A stretch of DNA of 64,000 nt from Nocardia acididurans (GTDB taxonomy: Bacteria; Actinomycetota; Actinomycetes; Mycobacteriales; Mycobacteriaceae). The position numbers and the translations under genes are program-made. The notes below the pieces were generated by a model. The model saw nothing but the letters and a program-made list of their open reading frames with translations, had not been told where the DNA came from and searched no databases. Positions within the stretch are counted from its first letter, which is position 1, and each line of letters starts with the position of its first letter. Location: NCBI RefSeq assembly GCF_016741815.1, contig NZ_JAERRJ010000011.1, positions 62,001 to 126,000 of the forward strand. The letters are read 5' to 3'. Below, one piece after another: positions 52,445 through 59,626 of the stretch.

Positions 52445-52460
52445 ACATCGTGCACAATGT
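52445..52460. promoter_or_regulatory. Near-perfect 16-bp palindrome upstream of the ThDP-enzyme operon
   Basis: ACAT-CGTGCACA-ATGT is palindromic except for one symmetric pair, centred on GTGCAC, 18 bases before the TTG start of the first gene. A candidate operator, possibly for the MarR-type protein encoded at the operon's end. Confidence 0.4.
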
Positions 52461-52477
52461 AAATCGGAGCGGAAATC

Positions 52478-54148
52478 TTGGCCGATCAGGGGATTGTTGC
52501 GCCGACCGTCGCGGACCTGGTCGTAGCGCGCATCGCGCACCACACCGACCACCTCTTCGGGGTCGGCGGGGCCAATATCGAAGACATCTACGACGCCGTT
52601 CATCGCGGCACCGCACCCGTCACCGGGATCGTGGCCAAGCACGAGTTCGGCGCGGCCACCATGGCCGACGGATACGCGCGGGCCACCAACCGTCTCGGCG
52701 TCGTCGCCGCCACCTCGGGCGGCGGAGCGTTGAATACGCTTGCGGCGCTGGGAGAATCATTCGATTCCCGGGTGCCTGTCCTGGCCCTGATCGGGCAGCC
52801 CCCGCTCGCCCTCGAAGGCAAGGGCGCCTTCCAGGACACCAGCGGCGCGCCCGGCCGGATGGACGCCGAACTGATCTTCGGCGCGGTGTCCAGATACTGC
52901 GCGAAAGTGCGCCGGGCGCAAGACATCCACGAAGAACTGGATCGCGCGATCACCGCGGCCCTGGCCGGCGGCCCCGCTGTACTGTTGCTGCCCAAGGATA
53001 TTCAGCAGGCAGCGGTTGCCGCGCCCCCGGAACCGCGCCGCCCGGCCCGCGAACCGAATCCGTCTCAGTCGGATTCGCTCGACCGCGCGCTCGCACTGAT
53101 CGCCACCGCCCCCGATCACGGGACCGCGCTGATCATCGCCGGACCGGAGATCGCCGCCGCCGACGCCCGCGCGGAGCTGGCCGCGCTGGCGGTGGCCCTG
53201 GACGCCCGGGTGGCCGTCACCCCGGACGCCAAGGACGTGTTCCCCAACGCGCACCCGCGATTCGCCGGCGTCACCGGCGTCATGGGGCATCCGAACGTGC
53301 CGGAGCTGGTCGCGCGCGCCGAACTGGTGATCCTCGCCGGAGCCGCCATGTCGCACACCGCCTCGGCCGGACTCGCCGGCCTGGCCGCCTGCCCCCGCGT
53401 CGTGCACCTCGGAATCGACGAACCGTTCGTGCCCGTGCACGCCCGCGTACCCGGTGACCTCGCCACACTCCTGCGCGAAACAGCCTTCCGCACAGCTCGT
53501 TCCGGCGGCCGGACCACCGGCCACCTCGCCGTGGAGCTCCCGGCGCTGACGCCGCCGCGGGCCACCGGACCCGGCGTCCGCTACCGGGAAGCCGTCGCCG
53601 CCCTCGCCGCCCGGCTCGAACCCGGCACCGGCATTGTCGCCGACGCCGGCAACACCGGAGCCGCTGTGGTGCACCATCTTCCGATCCCCGAGGGCGGCCG
53701 CTTCCTCATCGCCCTGGGTATGGGCGGCATGGGCTACTCCTTCGGCGCGGGTATCGGCATGGCCCTGGGCCGCAACCGCAGAACCGTCGTCATCGCCGGT
53801 GACGGTTCGTATTTCATGCACGGCCACGAGGTGCACACCGCCGTCGAATATCAGGCCCCGGTCACCTTCATCGTCTTCAACAACAACGCGCACGCCATGT
53901 GCGTCACCCGCGAACAGCTCTACTACACAGGCGATTACACCTTCAACAGGTTCCGTCCCGCCGATATCGGCGCGGGCGTCGCGGCCCTGCTGCCCGGCCT
54001 GCCGGCCTGGTCGGCCCGCACCCTGGGTGAATTCACCTCGGCCCTGGACAAGGCGAATGCCGAAGCGGGCCCCGCCTTCATCGAATTGCACTGCGACCCA
54101 GACGAAGTCCCTCCCTTCCTCCCCTTCCTGAAGGAGTTCACCGCATGA
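52478..54148 (+). CDS. Thiamine-diphosphate-dependent enzyme, acetolactate synthase/decarboxylase-like
   Basis: A 556-residue ThDP enzyme. The N-terminal PYR domain has the catalytic Glu56 (VAKHEFGAATMADGYARA), a central domain spans ~190-340, and the C-terminal PP domain carries the Mg/ThDP motif GDGSYFMHGHEV (441 on) to FNNNAHAM (467-474). The FAD-related features of true acetolactate synthase are not obvious. It probably decarboxylates a 2-oxo acid or joins it to an aldehyde or acyl acceptor. It starts with TTG behind CGGAGCGG, and its end overlaps the next start (ATGA). Context with KASIII and aminotransferase suggests a biosynthetic rather than valine-pathway role. Confidence 0.87.
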   Translation: MADQGIVAPTVADLVVARIAHHTDHLFGVGGANIEDIYDAVHRGTAPVTGIVAKHEFGAATMADGYARATNRLGVVAATSGGGALNTLAALGESFDSRVPVLALIGQPPLALEGKGAFQDTSGAPGRMDAELIFGAVSRYCAKVRRAQDIHEELDRAITAALAGGPAVLLLPKDIQQAAVAAPPEPRRPAREPNPSQSDSLDRALALIATAPDHGTALIIAGPEIAAADARAELAALAVALDARVAVTPDAKDVFPNAHPRFAGVTGVMGHPNVPELVARAELVILAGAAMSHTASAGLAGLAACPRVVHLGIDEPFVPVHARVPGDLATLLRETAFRTARSGGRTTGHLAVELPALTPPRATGPGVRYREAVAALAARLEPGTGIVADAGNTGAAVVHHLPIPEGGRFLIALGMGGMGYSFGAGIGMALGRNRRTVVIAGDGSYFMHGHEVHTAVEYQAPVTFIVFNNNAHAMCVTREQLYYTGDYTFNRFRPADIGAGVAALLPGLPAWSARTLGEFTSALDKANAEAGPAFIELHCDPDEVPPFLPFLKEFTA

Positions 54149-54804
54149 CCGAGGCAATCAAGGCCGCGCCCATCGAGGTCCCCGACGTGGGCGTTCCGGG
54201 CGTGCACCGGATCGAGGACTACGCCCTCAAGGAGCTCATGCCCACCGTCCTGGACATGACCCGCGCCGTCTACCCGCACGACGAGATCTTCGGCGAGTAC
54301 TGCACCGTCCACGATTACATCGCCGCCCCGCCGGACGAGGTCTACGACTATCTCTCCGATACCCGCAGCCTGGCCGAATGGACCTACAGCATGCGGGGAT
54401 TCGAACGCACCGACACCCCGGACCTGTGGGTGTCCGACGACCGCATCGGCACCGAGACCCGCATCTACACCCGCACCGAGGCCAACCCGCAGGCCCGCAC
54501 CGTCGACTACCACTGTGCCTGGGATCAGGGCGAACACCTGTGGATGATCTACCTCATGCGCGTCGTGGACGCCCAGAAGGTGTTCCACAAGCCGGGTTCG
54601 GTGGTGCTGTGGACCAATTGCCACCACCCGTTCTACGAGAACAACGGCTACCCCGAGACCGCGCCCGCCGACCGTCCGGTGTGGGTGGGCGACTTCTGGA
54701 ACATCTTCGCCGCCGGTCACCTGCTGGAGTTGAAGAACCTCAAGGCCATCTGCGAGCACCGGCACGCCAACGGCCTGCCCATCAAGCCGGAGTGGATGAA
54801 CTGA
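54145..54804 (+). CDS. SRPBCC-fold protein (polyketide cyclase/START-like)
   Basis: A 219-residue protein. The middle region CTVHDYIAAPPDEVYDYLSDTRSLAEWTYS (about 51-80) is the typical opening of the SRPBCC (helix-grip) fold, which makes a hydrophobic ligand cavity and includes cyclases and dehydratases. The N-terminal ~45 residues are an extra segment, and NNGYPETAPADRPVWVGDFW (~172-191) is family-specific sequence I cannot assign. It overlaps the ThDP gene by 4 bases and the KASIII gene by one (TGATG), so the three are translationally coupled. A role as cyclase or binding protein for the pathway intermediate is inferred. Confidence 0.72.
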   Translation: MTEAIKAAPIEVPDVGVPGVHRIEDYALKELMPTVLDMTRAVYPHDEIFGEYCTVHDYIAAPPDEVYDYLSDTRSLAEWTYSMRGFERTDTPDLWVSDDRIGTETRIYTRTEANPQARTVDYHCAWDQGEHLWMIYLMRVVDAQKVFHKPGSVVLWTNCHHPFYENNGYPETAPADRPVWVGDFWNIFAAGHLLELKNLKAICEHRHANGLPIKPEWMN

Positions 54805-55820
54805 TGAGCGCCGAGACGATCAGCCTGCTCGACGTCGCCGGGTATCTGCCCGAGAACCGGGTCCCCGCAGACTATTTCGCGCAGTTCCTGGATCCGGAGG
54901 AGGACATCTCCCATCTGATGTTCAAGGCTCCCAAGTTCCGCCACCACATCGCGCCCGGTGAGACCGCCGCCGATATGGCCGAGCGGGCCGTCGCCCCCAT
55001 TCTGGAGCGACAGGGCCGGGACGCGCTGCGCGAGGTGGACATTCTGATCGTGCACACCCAGCTGCCCGAGATGCCGATCTTCGGCAACGGCGGGGAGGTG
55101 GCCGCGCGCCTGGGCATCAATCCGGAATGGATGATCGATCTGCACAATGGCGGCTGCGCGGCCTTCGTGCACGGGATGAAGCTGGCGCGGCAGCTGATGC
55201 TGAGCACGGACGCGCGGTCGGCGCTCATCGTGACCGTGCAGAACGCCGCGGGCCCGATCATGACGCAGGAGCATGTGCGCGGTAAGGCGCAGGCGGCGGT
55301 GCCCGGTGACGGGGCCGGGGCCGGACTGCTGGTGAAGTCCGCGGTCTCGCCCATCCTCGACATCGAGACCCGGCATCTCCCGGAGTTCGCCGGGCAGATG
55401 ACCATGGTGGCCGAACCGCCCCGGCGCTACTGGGAGGCGGGCGAAGGTGAACTGCATATCGGCTTCACCGACTCCAAGATCGCCAAGGTGCTCTCGCGCG
55501 GCAATCGGATCGTGCCGGAGGTGGCGCACGCGGTGTGCAAGCGCATCGGCGTGAAATCCCAGGAGCTGGATGTGCTGATCACCAATCAGCCCAACCGCGC
55601 CTTCCTGCGCAATTGGCGGGACGCACTGCAGCTGCCGGTGGAACGCCACCCCGACACCTTCGACGACTGCGGCAACCTGTTCGCCGCGGGTATGCCCGTC
55701 ACCCTGGACCGTGCCATCGACGAGGGCCGCGTCCACACCGGATCCCTGATCATGCTGGCCGGCTTCGCGCACGCGGGCGATTTCGCCGCCGCCGCGGCCG
55801 TGCGGTGGGGCGGGCGCTGA
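54804..55820 (+). CDS. 3-oxoacyl-ACP synthase III (KASIII)-like protein with altered triad
   Basis: A 338-residue thiolase-fold protein. The nucleophile is Cys118 (IDLHNGGCAAFVHG) and the oxyanion Asn is Asn291 (FDDCGNLFAAG), aligning with the GN of FabH. At the place of the FabH His in its HQAN motif the sequence reads ITNQPNRAFL, so the catalytic His is Asn261. A standard decarboxylative Claisen condensation is therefore doubtful; acyl transfer, as in CerJ-like or XclB-like relatives, fits better. It is flanked by ThDP enzyme, SRPBCC and aminotransferase genes. Confidence 0.86.
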   Translation: MSAETISLLDVAGYLPENRVPADYFAQFLDPEEDISHLMFKAPKFRHHIAPGETAADMAERAVAPILERQGRDALREVDILIVHTQLPEMPIFGNGGEVAARLGINPEWMIDLHNGGCAAFVHGMKLARQLMLSTDARSALIVTVQNAAGPIMTQEHVRGKAQAAVPGDGAGAGLLVKSAVSPILDIETRHLPEFAGQMTMVAEPPRRYWEAGEGELHIGFTDSKIAKVLSRGNRIVPEVAHAVCKRIGVKSQELDVLITNQPNRAFLRNWRDALQLPVERHPDTFDDCGNLFAAGMPVTLDRAIDEGRVHTGSLIMLAGFAHAGDFAAAAAVRWGGR

Positions 55821-55824
55821 GGAC

Positions 55825-56829
55825 ATGACGCCCACAGTTCGCGCCGGGCATCGGCTCCAGCTCAACGAGAACCCTTTCGGGCCACCGGCTTCCGTGCACG
55901 AGGCGCTGACCTCGGCGCTGGCCTCGGCCAACCGGTACCCGGAATTCCTGCCGCGGCGGCTGCCGTCCCTCATCGCGGAGCGGCTGGGGACCTCGCCCGA
56001 GCAGGTGGTCGTCGGGTCCGGCGCGACCGGCGTGATCATGAATATCGTGCAGGAGTTCGGCGCCGCTGGATCCCGGGTGGTGATGGCGGTGCCGACCTTC
56101 GACGGCTTCCCGATCCTGACCTCGATGGCGGGCGGGCAGCCGATTCCGGTGCCGCTCACCGGTTGTGGGCGGCAGGATCTGGACGCCATGGCCCGTGCGG
56201 TCGACGAGCGGACCCGTCTCGTGGTGGTGTGCAGTCCGCACAATCCGACCGGAACCGTGGTCCGCCCAGGCGATTTCGAAGCCTTCCTGCGGCGCGTCGA
56301 TCCCTCCGTCGCGGTCGTGCTGGACGAGGCGTACATGGATTTCGCTCGGCCCCAGGACCGCGCGGATGTTCGCGAACTCCTGGGCGCTCACTCGAATCTG
56401 ATTGTGCTGCGCACATTTTCGAAGGCGTACGGGCTGGCCGCGCTGCGCGTGGGGTACGCGCTCGGGGCGCCGGGCATCATCGCGCGCATCGCCCGCCGGC
56501 AGCTCCCCTTCGGCATGAACGCGCTCGCCGAGGTGGCGGTGCGGGCCTGCTACGAGGCGGAACCGGAGATCCGGCAGCGGGTGGCCGAGATCGGCGCCGA
56601 ACGCGACCGGCTCACGGACGGGCTGCGCGCACTGGGCCTGCCCGTCACCGACAGCTACGCGAACTTCTCGTATCTGATCCTGCCCGAACCCGATATCGAC
56701 CGGGTGGCAACGGCTTTGGCGGGCGACGACATCCACGTCAAACGCTATCCGACCGGAATCCGGATCACGGTGGGGGACAGGTCCGCCACCGATGCGGTCC
56801 TCGCGACCGTGCGCAGTACAGTGCAGTAA
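55825..56829 (+). CDS. PLP-dependent aminotransferase (class I/II, HisC-like)
   Basis: A 334-residue fold-type I aminotransferase resembling histidinol-phosphate or aromatic (Pat-type) aminotransferases: RLQLNENPFGPPASVHEALT (10-29), SPHNPTGTVV (137-146), VVLDEAYMDF (~164-173) and the PLP Lys200 in RTFSKAYGLAALRVGYA. A HisC role is unlikely away from a his operon. It starts 4 bases after the KASIII stop and its stop overlaps the MarR start (TAATG). It could supply a 2-oxo acid to the ThDP enzyme or aminate the acyloin or diketone product. Confidence 0.88.
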   Translation: MTPTVRAGHRLQLNENPFGPPASVHEALTSALASANRYPEFLPRRLPSLIAERLGTSPEQVVVGSGATGVIMNIVQEFGAAGSRVVMAVPTFDGFPILTSMAGGQPIPVPLTGCGRQDLDAMARAVDERTRLVVVCSPHNPTGTVVRPGDFEAFLRRVDPSVAVVLDEAYMDFARPQDRADVRELLGAHSNLIVLRTFSKAYGLAALRVGYALGAPGIIARIARRQLPFGMNALAEVAVRACYEAEPEIRQRVAEIGAERDRLTDGLRALGLPVTDSYANFSYLILPEPDIDRVATALAGDDIHVKRYPTGIRITVGDRSATDAVLATVRSTVQ

Positions 56830-57341
56830 TGGGAGATTTTCGCCCATCCGAACCCGAGGGGCACGGGTCCGGAGCGGACGAGGCGATCGACTGTGAACTG
56901 CTCTCGCTGAACGCACAGCTGTGCTTCGCGCTGTATTCGACGTCGCGGTCCATGACCGCGGCGTACCGGCCGTTCCTGGAGGACATGCGCCTGACCTACC
57001 CGCAGTACCTGGTGCTGCTGGCGCTGTGGGAGCGGCCGGGCATCACCATGAAGGAGCTGGGCGAACAGATCCACCTCGACTACGGGACGGTCTCGCCGCT
57101 GGTGCAGCGGCTGCAGGCGCGCGGGCTGGTGGACAGCGCCCGCAGCCCCGCGGACGGGCGCGCGGTGGTGCTGCATGCCACGCCCGCCAGCCTCGAACTG
57201 CGGCACGGCGCACAGCACATGATCCAGACCGTGCTGGACGTGGTGGGCATTCCGGTGGACGGCATCGAGGCGCTGCGGGATCAGGTCAAGGCGCTGGGTG
57301 CGCGCCTGGATGCCGTTGTGGCACACCAGCGCGGGCGCTGA
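56829..57341 (+). CDS. MarR-family regulator, OhrR-like
   Basis: A 170-residue MarR protein. Residues 28-55 (NAQLCFALYSTSRSMTAAYR) match the OhrR signature, with the peroxide-sensing Cys32 in QLCFALY, followed by LTYPQYLVLLALWERPGITM and the wing IHLDYGTVSPLVQRLQARGL. OhrR proteins release DNA when this Cys is oxidised by organic hydroperoxides. No ohr peroxidase gene is adjacent; instead it is the last gene of the ThDP/KASIII/aminotransferase operon and overlaps the aminotransferase stop, so it probably regulates that operon. Confidence 0.88.
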   Translation: MGDFRPSEPEGHGSGADEAIDCELLSLNAQLCFALYSTSRSMTAAYRPFLEDMRLTYPQYLVLLALWERPGITMKELGEQIHLDYGTVSPLVQRLQARGLVDSARSPADGRAVVLHATPASLELRHGAQHMIQTVLDVVGIPVDGIEALRDQVKALGARLDAVVAHQRGR

Positions 57342-58052
57342 TCAGCTGAATTTGGCCAGCGCCGCGGTGACGATGGCGTCCAGGCGGGCGTGATGCGCGC
57401 CCTTCCAATAGGTTTGGCCGCATTCCTCGCAGCGGGCCAGGGAGTCGTAGGTCTGGCCGTCGCCGTCGGGGAGACGGTCGCGCACGTCGGCGTGCTCGGC
57501 GGCGCGCAGCATGCCGTTGCAGGAGGTGCAGCGGGTGTAGGGCGCGAGCGGTGGGGTGAAGCGGGAGAGCACGTCGTCGAGCTGTTCGGCCGGGCGGTGG
57601 CTGTAGATGTATGCGCCGGAGTAGATTTCGCGCCGGCGCAGCAGGCCGCGGTCGCGGGAGAGCATGATGCGGCGTTCGGCGGCCGAGCGGGCCGCCAGGG
57701 CCGCGTCGCCGATATCGGGATTCTCGTAGGCGGCGTCCACGCCGAGCAGGCGCAGCCGCCGGGCCAGGGTGCCCAGGTGGATGTCGAGCAGGAAGCGCGG
57801 GGGTTCGGCCAGCGGCTGGGGTCGCGCGACGGCCTCCACCTGGACGGTCTCGCCCGCGGCGGGTGTGTGCGAGGGGCGGGCCGGGTGGCCGTCGACCAGG
57901 AGCGCACCCACCTCGGTGAGCGGTACACCGAGTGATTCCACGACATGCCCGAGCGTCGACACGCCGTCGATCCGAATCGGCCCGCGCCCGCGCGCTCCCA
58001 CGAACACATCTAGTTCCGGCGCGAAACGCACCGTGATCTCGTCGGCGTCCAC
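57342..58052 (-). CDS. Mut7-C RNase-like protein with N-terminal ubiquitin-like domain
   Basis: A 236-residue protein. Residues ~1-75 are a ThiS/ubiquitin-like beta-grasp (ITVRFAPELDVFVGARGRGP), followed by the Mut7-C PIN-like domain (~85-235) with FLLDIHLGTLARRLRLLGVD, IMLSRDRGLLRRR and two zinc-binding CxxC pairs (CTSCNGML; CEECGQTYW). Asp residues in LLDIH and SRDRG are the likely catalytic set. The start is uncertain: I use the GTG at 58052, where the Ub-like domain begins; the in-frame alternative at 58163 is TTG. It is convergent with, and directly abuts, the MarR gene. Confidence 0.82.
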   Translation of the reverse strand: MDADEITVRFAPELDVFVGARGRGPIRIDGVSTLGHVVESLGVPLTEVGALLVDGHPARPSHTPAAGETVQVEAVARPQPLAEPPRFLLDIHLGTLARRLRLLGVDAAYENPDIGDAALAARSAAERRIMLSRDRGLLRRREIYSGAYIYSHRPAEQLDDVLSRFTPPLAPYTRCTSCNGMLRAAEHADVRDRLPDGDGQTYDSLARCEECGQTYWKGAHHARLDAIVTAALAKFS

Positions 58053-58193
58053 CCGGTCAGCATGCCAAAAACACCGGCCCGGCGGGCAACTCGTTTCCCG
58101 GCGATTAGCGCTCCGGCAGACGGGTAGGTCGACGGTATGGGTCCACTCCGTGATCCGTGGCAACGATCAGCTACTGCGAAAGGAATGATCGCC

Positions 58194-58394
58194 ATGCCAA
58201 ACCCCAAGAACCCGGGGCAGTTCGGCAACCGTGCCGACACCGTGGAACAGGCGAGCAAGGGTGGTAAGGCCAGCAGCGGCAGCTTCGGCAGCGAGCACGG
58301 CGCCGATCCGCGCGAGGCCGGGCGCAAGGGCGCCAAGGCGCAGCCGACCGAGGCCAAGTCCCGGGGCGGCCAGCGCAGCCATCAGGGCAAGTAG
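58194..58394 (+). CDS. KGG-motif general stress protein
   Basis: A 66-residue, very hydrophilic protein, rich in Gly, Lys, Ser and Arg: PKNPGQFGNRADTVEQASKG at the start, with a KGGKA repeat unit and REAGRKGAKA and SRGGQRSH echoes. This is the stress-induced KGG family (GsiB/YciG-like), linked to desiccation and general stress. The ATG at 58194 has AAAGGA nine bases before it; an ATG at 58185 directly abuts that site. Confidence 0.85.
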   Translation: MPNPKNPGQFGNRADTVEQASKGGKASSGSFGSEHGADPREAGRKGAKAQPTEAKSRGGQRSHQGK

Positions 58395-58407
58395 CGGGAT
58401 TCCCTTG

Positions 58408-58435
58408 GGAGGGGCCGGAATTCCGGCCCCTCCCG
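58408..58435. terminator. Perfect 28-bp palindrome after the KGG gene
   Basis: Arms GGGAGGGGCCGG and CCGGCCCCTCCC flank AATT, a perfect hairpin starting 13 bases past the KGG stop codon. It most likely ends that transcript, though no T-run follows. Confidence 0.7.
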
Positions 58436-58465
58436 CTCTGAGAGATTCCTATTGACGATGTCTCA

Positions 58466-58478
58466 GGTTAGTGTAACC
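58466..58478. promoter_or_regulatory. Palindrome GGTTA-GTG-TAACC upstream of the AurF-like gene
   Basis: A perfect 5-3-5 inverted repeat in the spacer before the AurF-like gene, just right of a TTGACG box (58452-58457). A candidate TetR-type operator over the promoter. Confidence 0.45.
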
Positions 58479-58521
58479 ATGGGATACAGTAAGGTAGGTC
58501 ACTCCCGGAGAGGCTCTGACA

Positions 58522-59529
58522 ATGGTGTCAGCACCCGTGCAGATCGATCCCGTCCTCACGCTCGCCCGGCAGTATGCCGAACGGCTGCTGCTGCTGTCGC
58601 AGGGATCGGTGGACAAGCACTTCGACCCATTCACCGACATCGACTGGGATCACCCCGATTTCGAGGTCCGCGACGACGACCCGCGCTGGATTCTGCCGAA
58701 ATCCGGTGACATGCTCGGTCGTCACCCCTGGTACATCGGGCTCACCCAGGACCGCAAGATCGAGATCGGGCTGTGGCGGCAGGCCAATATCGCCAAGGTG
58801 GGCCTGCAGTTCGAGACCCTGCTCATCGGCGGCATGGTGCAGCACACCTTCAAGCTGCCCAATGGCGATCCCGAATTCCGGTACTGCACCCACGAGGTCA
58901 TCGAGGAGTGCAATCACACCCTCATGTTCCAGGAGATGGTCAACCGCATCGGGCGCGATGTGCCGGGGATGAACCCGCTGCTCAAGTCGCTGACCTACGT
59001 GGTGCCGCCGCTGGCCGCGCTGTTCCCGAATCTGTTCTTCACCGCGGTGCTCTCGGGCGAGGAGCCCATCGACCACATCCAGAAGGCCATCCTGCGCGCC
59101 GACGAGGATGTGCATCCGATCATGCGCGGCGTCATGGCGATTCACATCGCCGAGGAGGCGCGGCACATCTCCTTCGCGCACGAGTTCCTGGAACATCATG
59201 TGCCGCGGTCCAATCCGATCGACAAGTTCGTACTGTCGCTGGCCTTCCCGATCGTGATGTGGATCGGCGGGCGGGCCATCCTGGTGCCGCCGCGCGCGTT
59301 CTTCACCGAGTTCGGGATTCCGCGGTCGGTGCGCAAGGACGTGTGGTTCGGGCTGCCGGATTCCAAGGAAACCTTCGCGTCGTACTACGGCGACGTGCGC
59401 ACGCTGGCCAAGCGGATCGGGCTGATGAATCCCATCGCCAAGCAGGTGTGGAAGGTGCTGGGCATCGACGGGCCGACCACGCGCTACCGGTCCGAGCCCG
59501 AGCGTCCGGGGCAGGTGCGCGCCGCGTGA
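58522..59529 (+). CDS. AurF-like diiron oxygenase
   Basis: A 335-residue protein of the AurF (p-aminobenzoate N-oxygenase) family. Ligand pattern: Glu98 (LQFETLLIGG), ExxH Glu129-His132 (EVIEECNH), a Glu near 180-195, and His208-x3-Glu212-x2-His215 (AIHIAEEARHISF), which reproduces the extra His ligand that sets AurF apart from other diiron oxygenases. The substrate is not aminobenzoate by context: the next gene is an EthA-like flavin monooxygenase. In mycolic-acid bacteria such proteins are numerous and mostly uncharacterised. Confidence 0.88.
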   Translation: MVSAPVQIDPVLTLARQYAERLLLLSQGSVDKHFDPFTDIDWDHPDFEVRDDDPRWILPKSGDMLGRHPWYIGLTQDRKIEIGLWRQANIAKVGLQFETLLIGGMVQHTFKLPNGDPEFRYCTHEVIEECNHTLMFQEMVNRIGRDVPGMNPLLKSLTYVVPPLAALFPNLFFTAVLSGEEPIDHIQKAILRADEDVHPIMRGVMAIHIAEEARHISFAHEFLEHHVPRSNPIDKFVLSLAFPIVMWIGGRAILVPPRAFFTEFGIPRSVRKDVWFGLPDSKETFASYYGDVRTLAKRIGLMNPIAKQVWKVLGIDGPTTRYRSEPERPGQVRAA

Positions 59530-59534
59530 GCGTG

Positions 59535-59555
59535 TCCGAGTAGACGTTACTCGGA
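59535..59555. promoter_or_regulatory. Inverted repeat TCCGAGTA-n5-TACTCGGA upstream of the EthA-like gene
   Basis: A perfect 8-5-8 inverted repeat begins five bases after the AurF-like stop and 72 bases before the EthA-like start. An overlapping GTTA-n7-TAAC repeat follows. It could be an operator for a TetR/EthR-type protein or a hairpin ending the AurF transcript; no T-run is present. Confidence 0.5.
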
Positions 59556-59626
59556 ATAACACGTACTATGCGGTTGCGCCCTCGGCGACGATGCCCGGGC
59601 GGGAACAGAGCGAAACGAGTACCTCA

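Noticed and set aside
50733..52616. A 627-codon minus-strand frame parallel to the MFS transporter
   Set aside because: Its product is Arg/Pro/His-rich and shadows the 12-helix transporter, which is real by motifs and start site.
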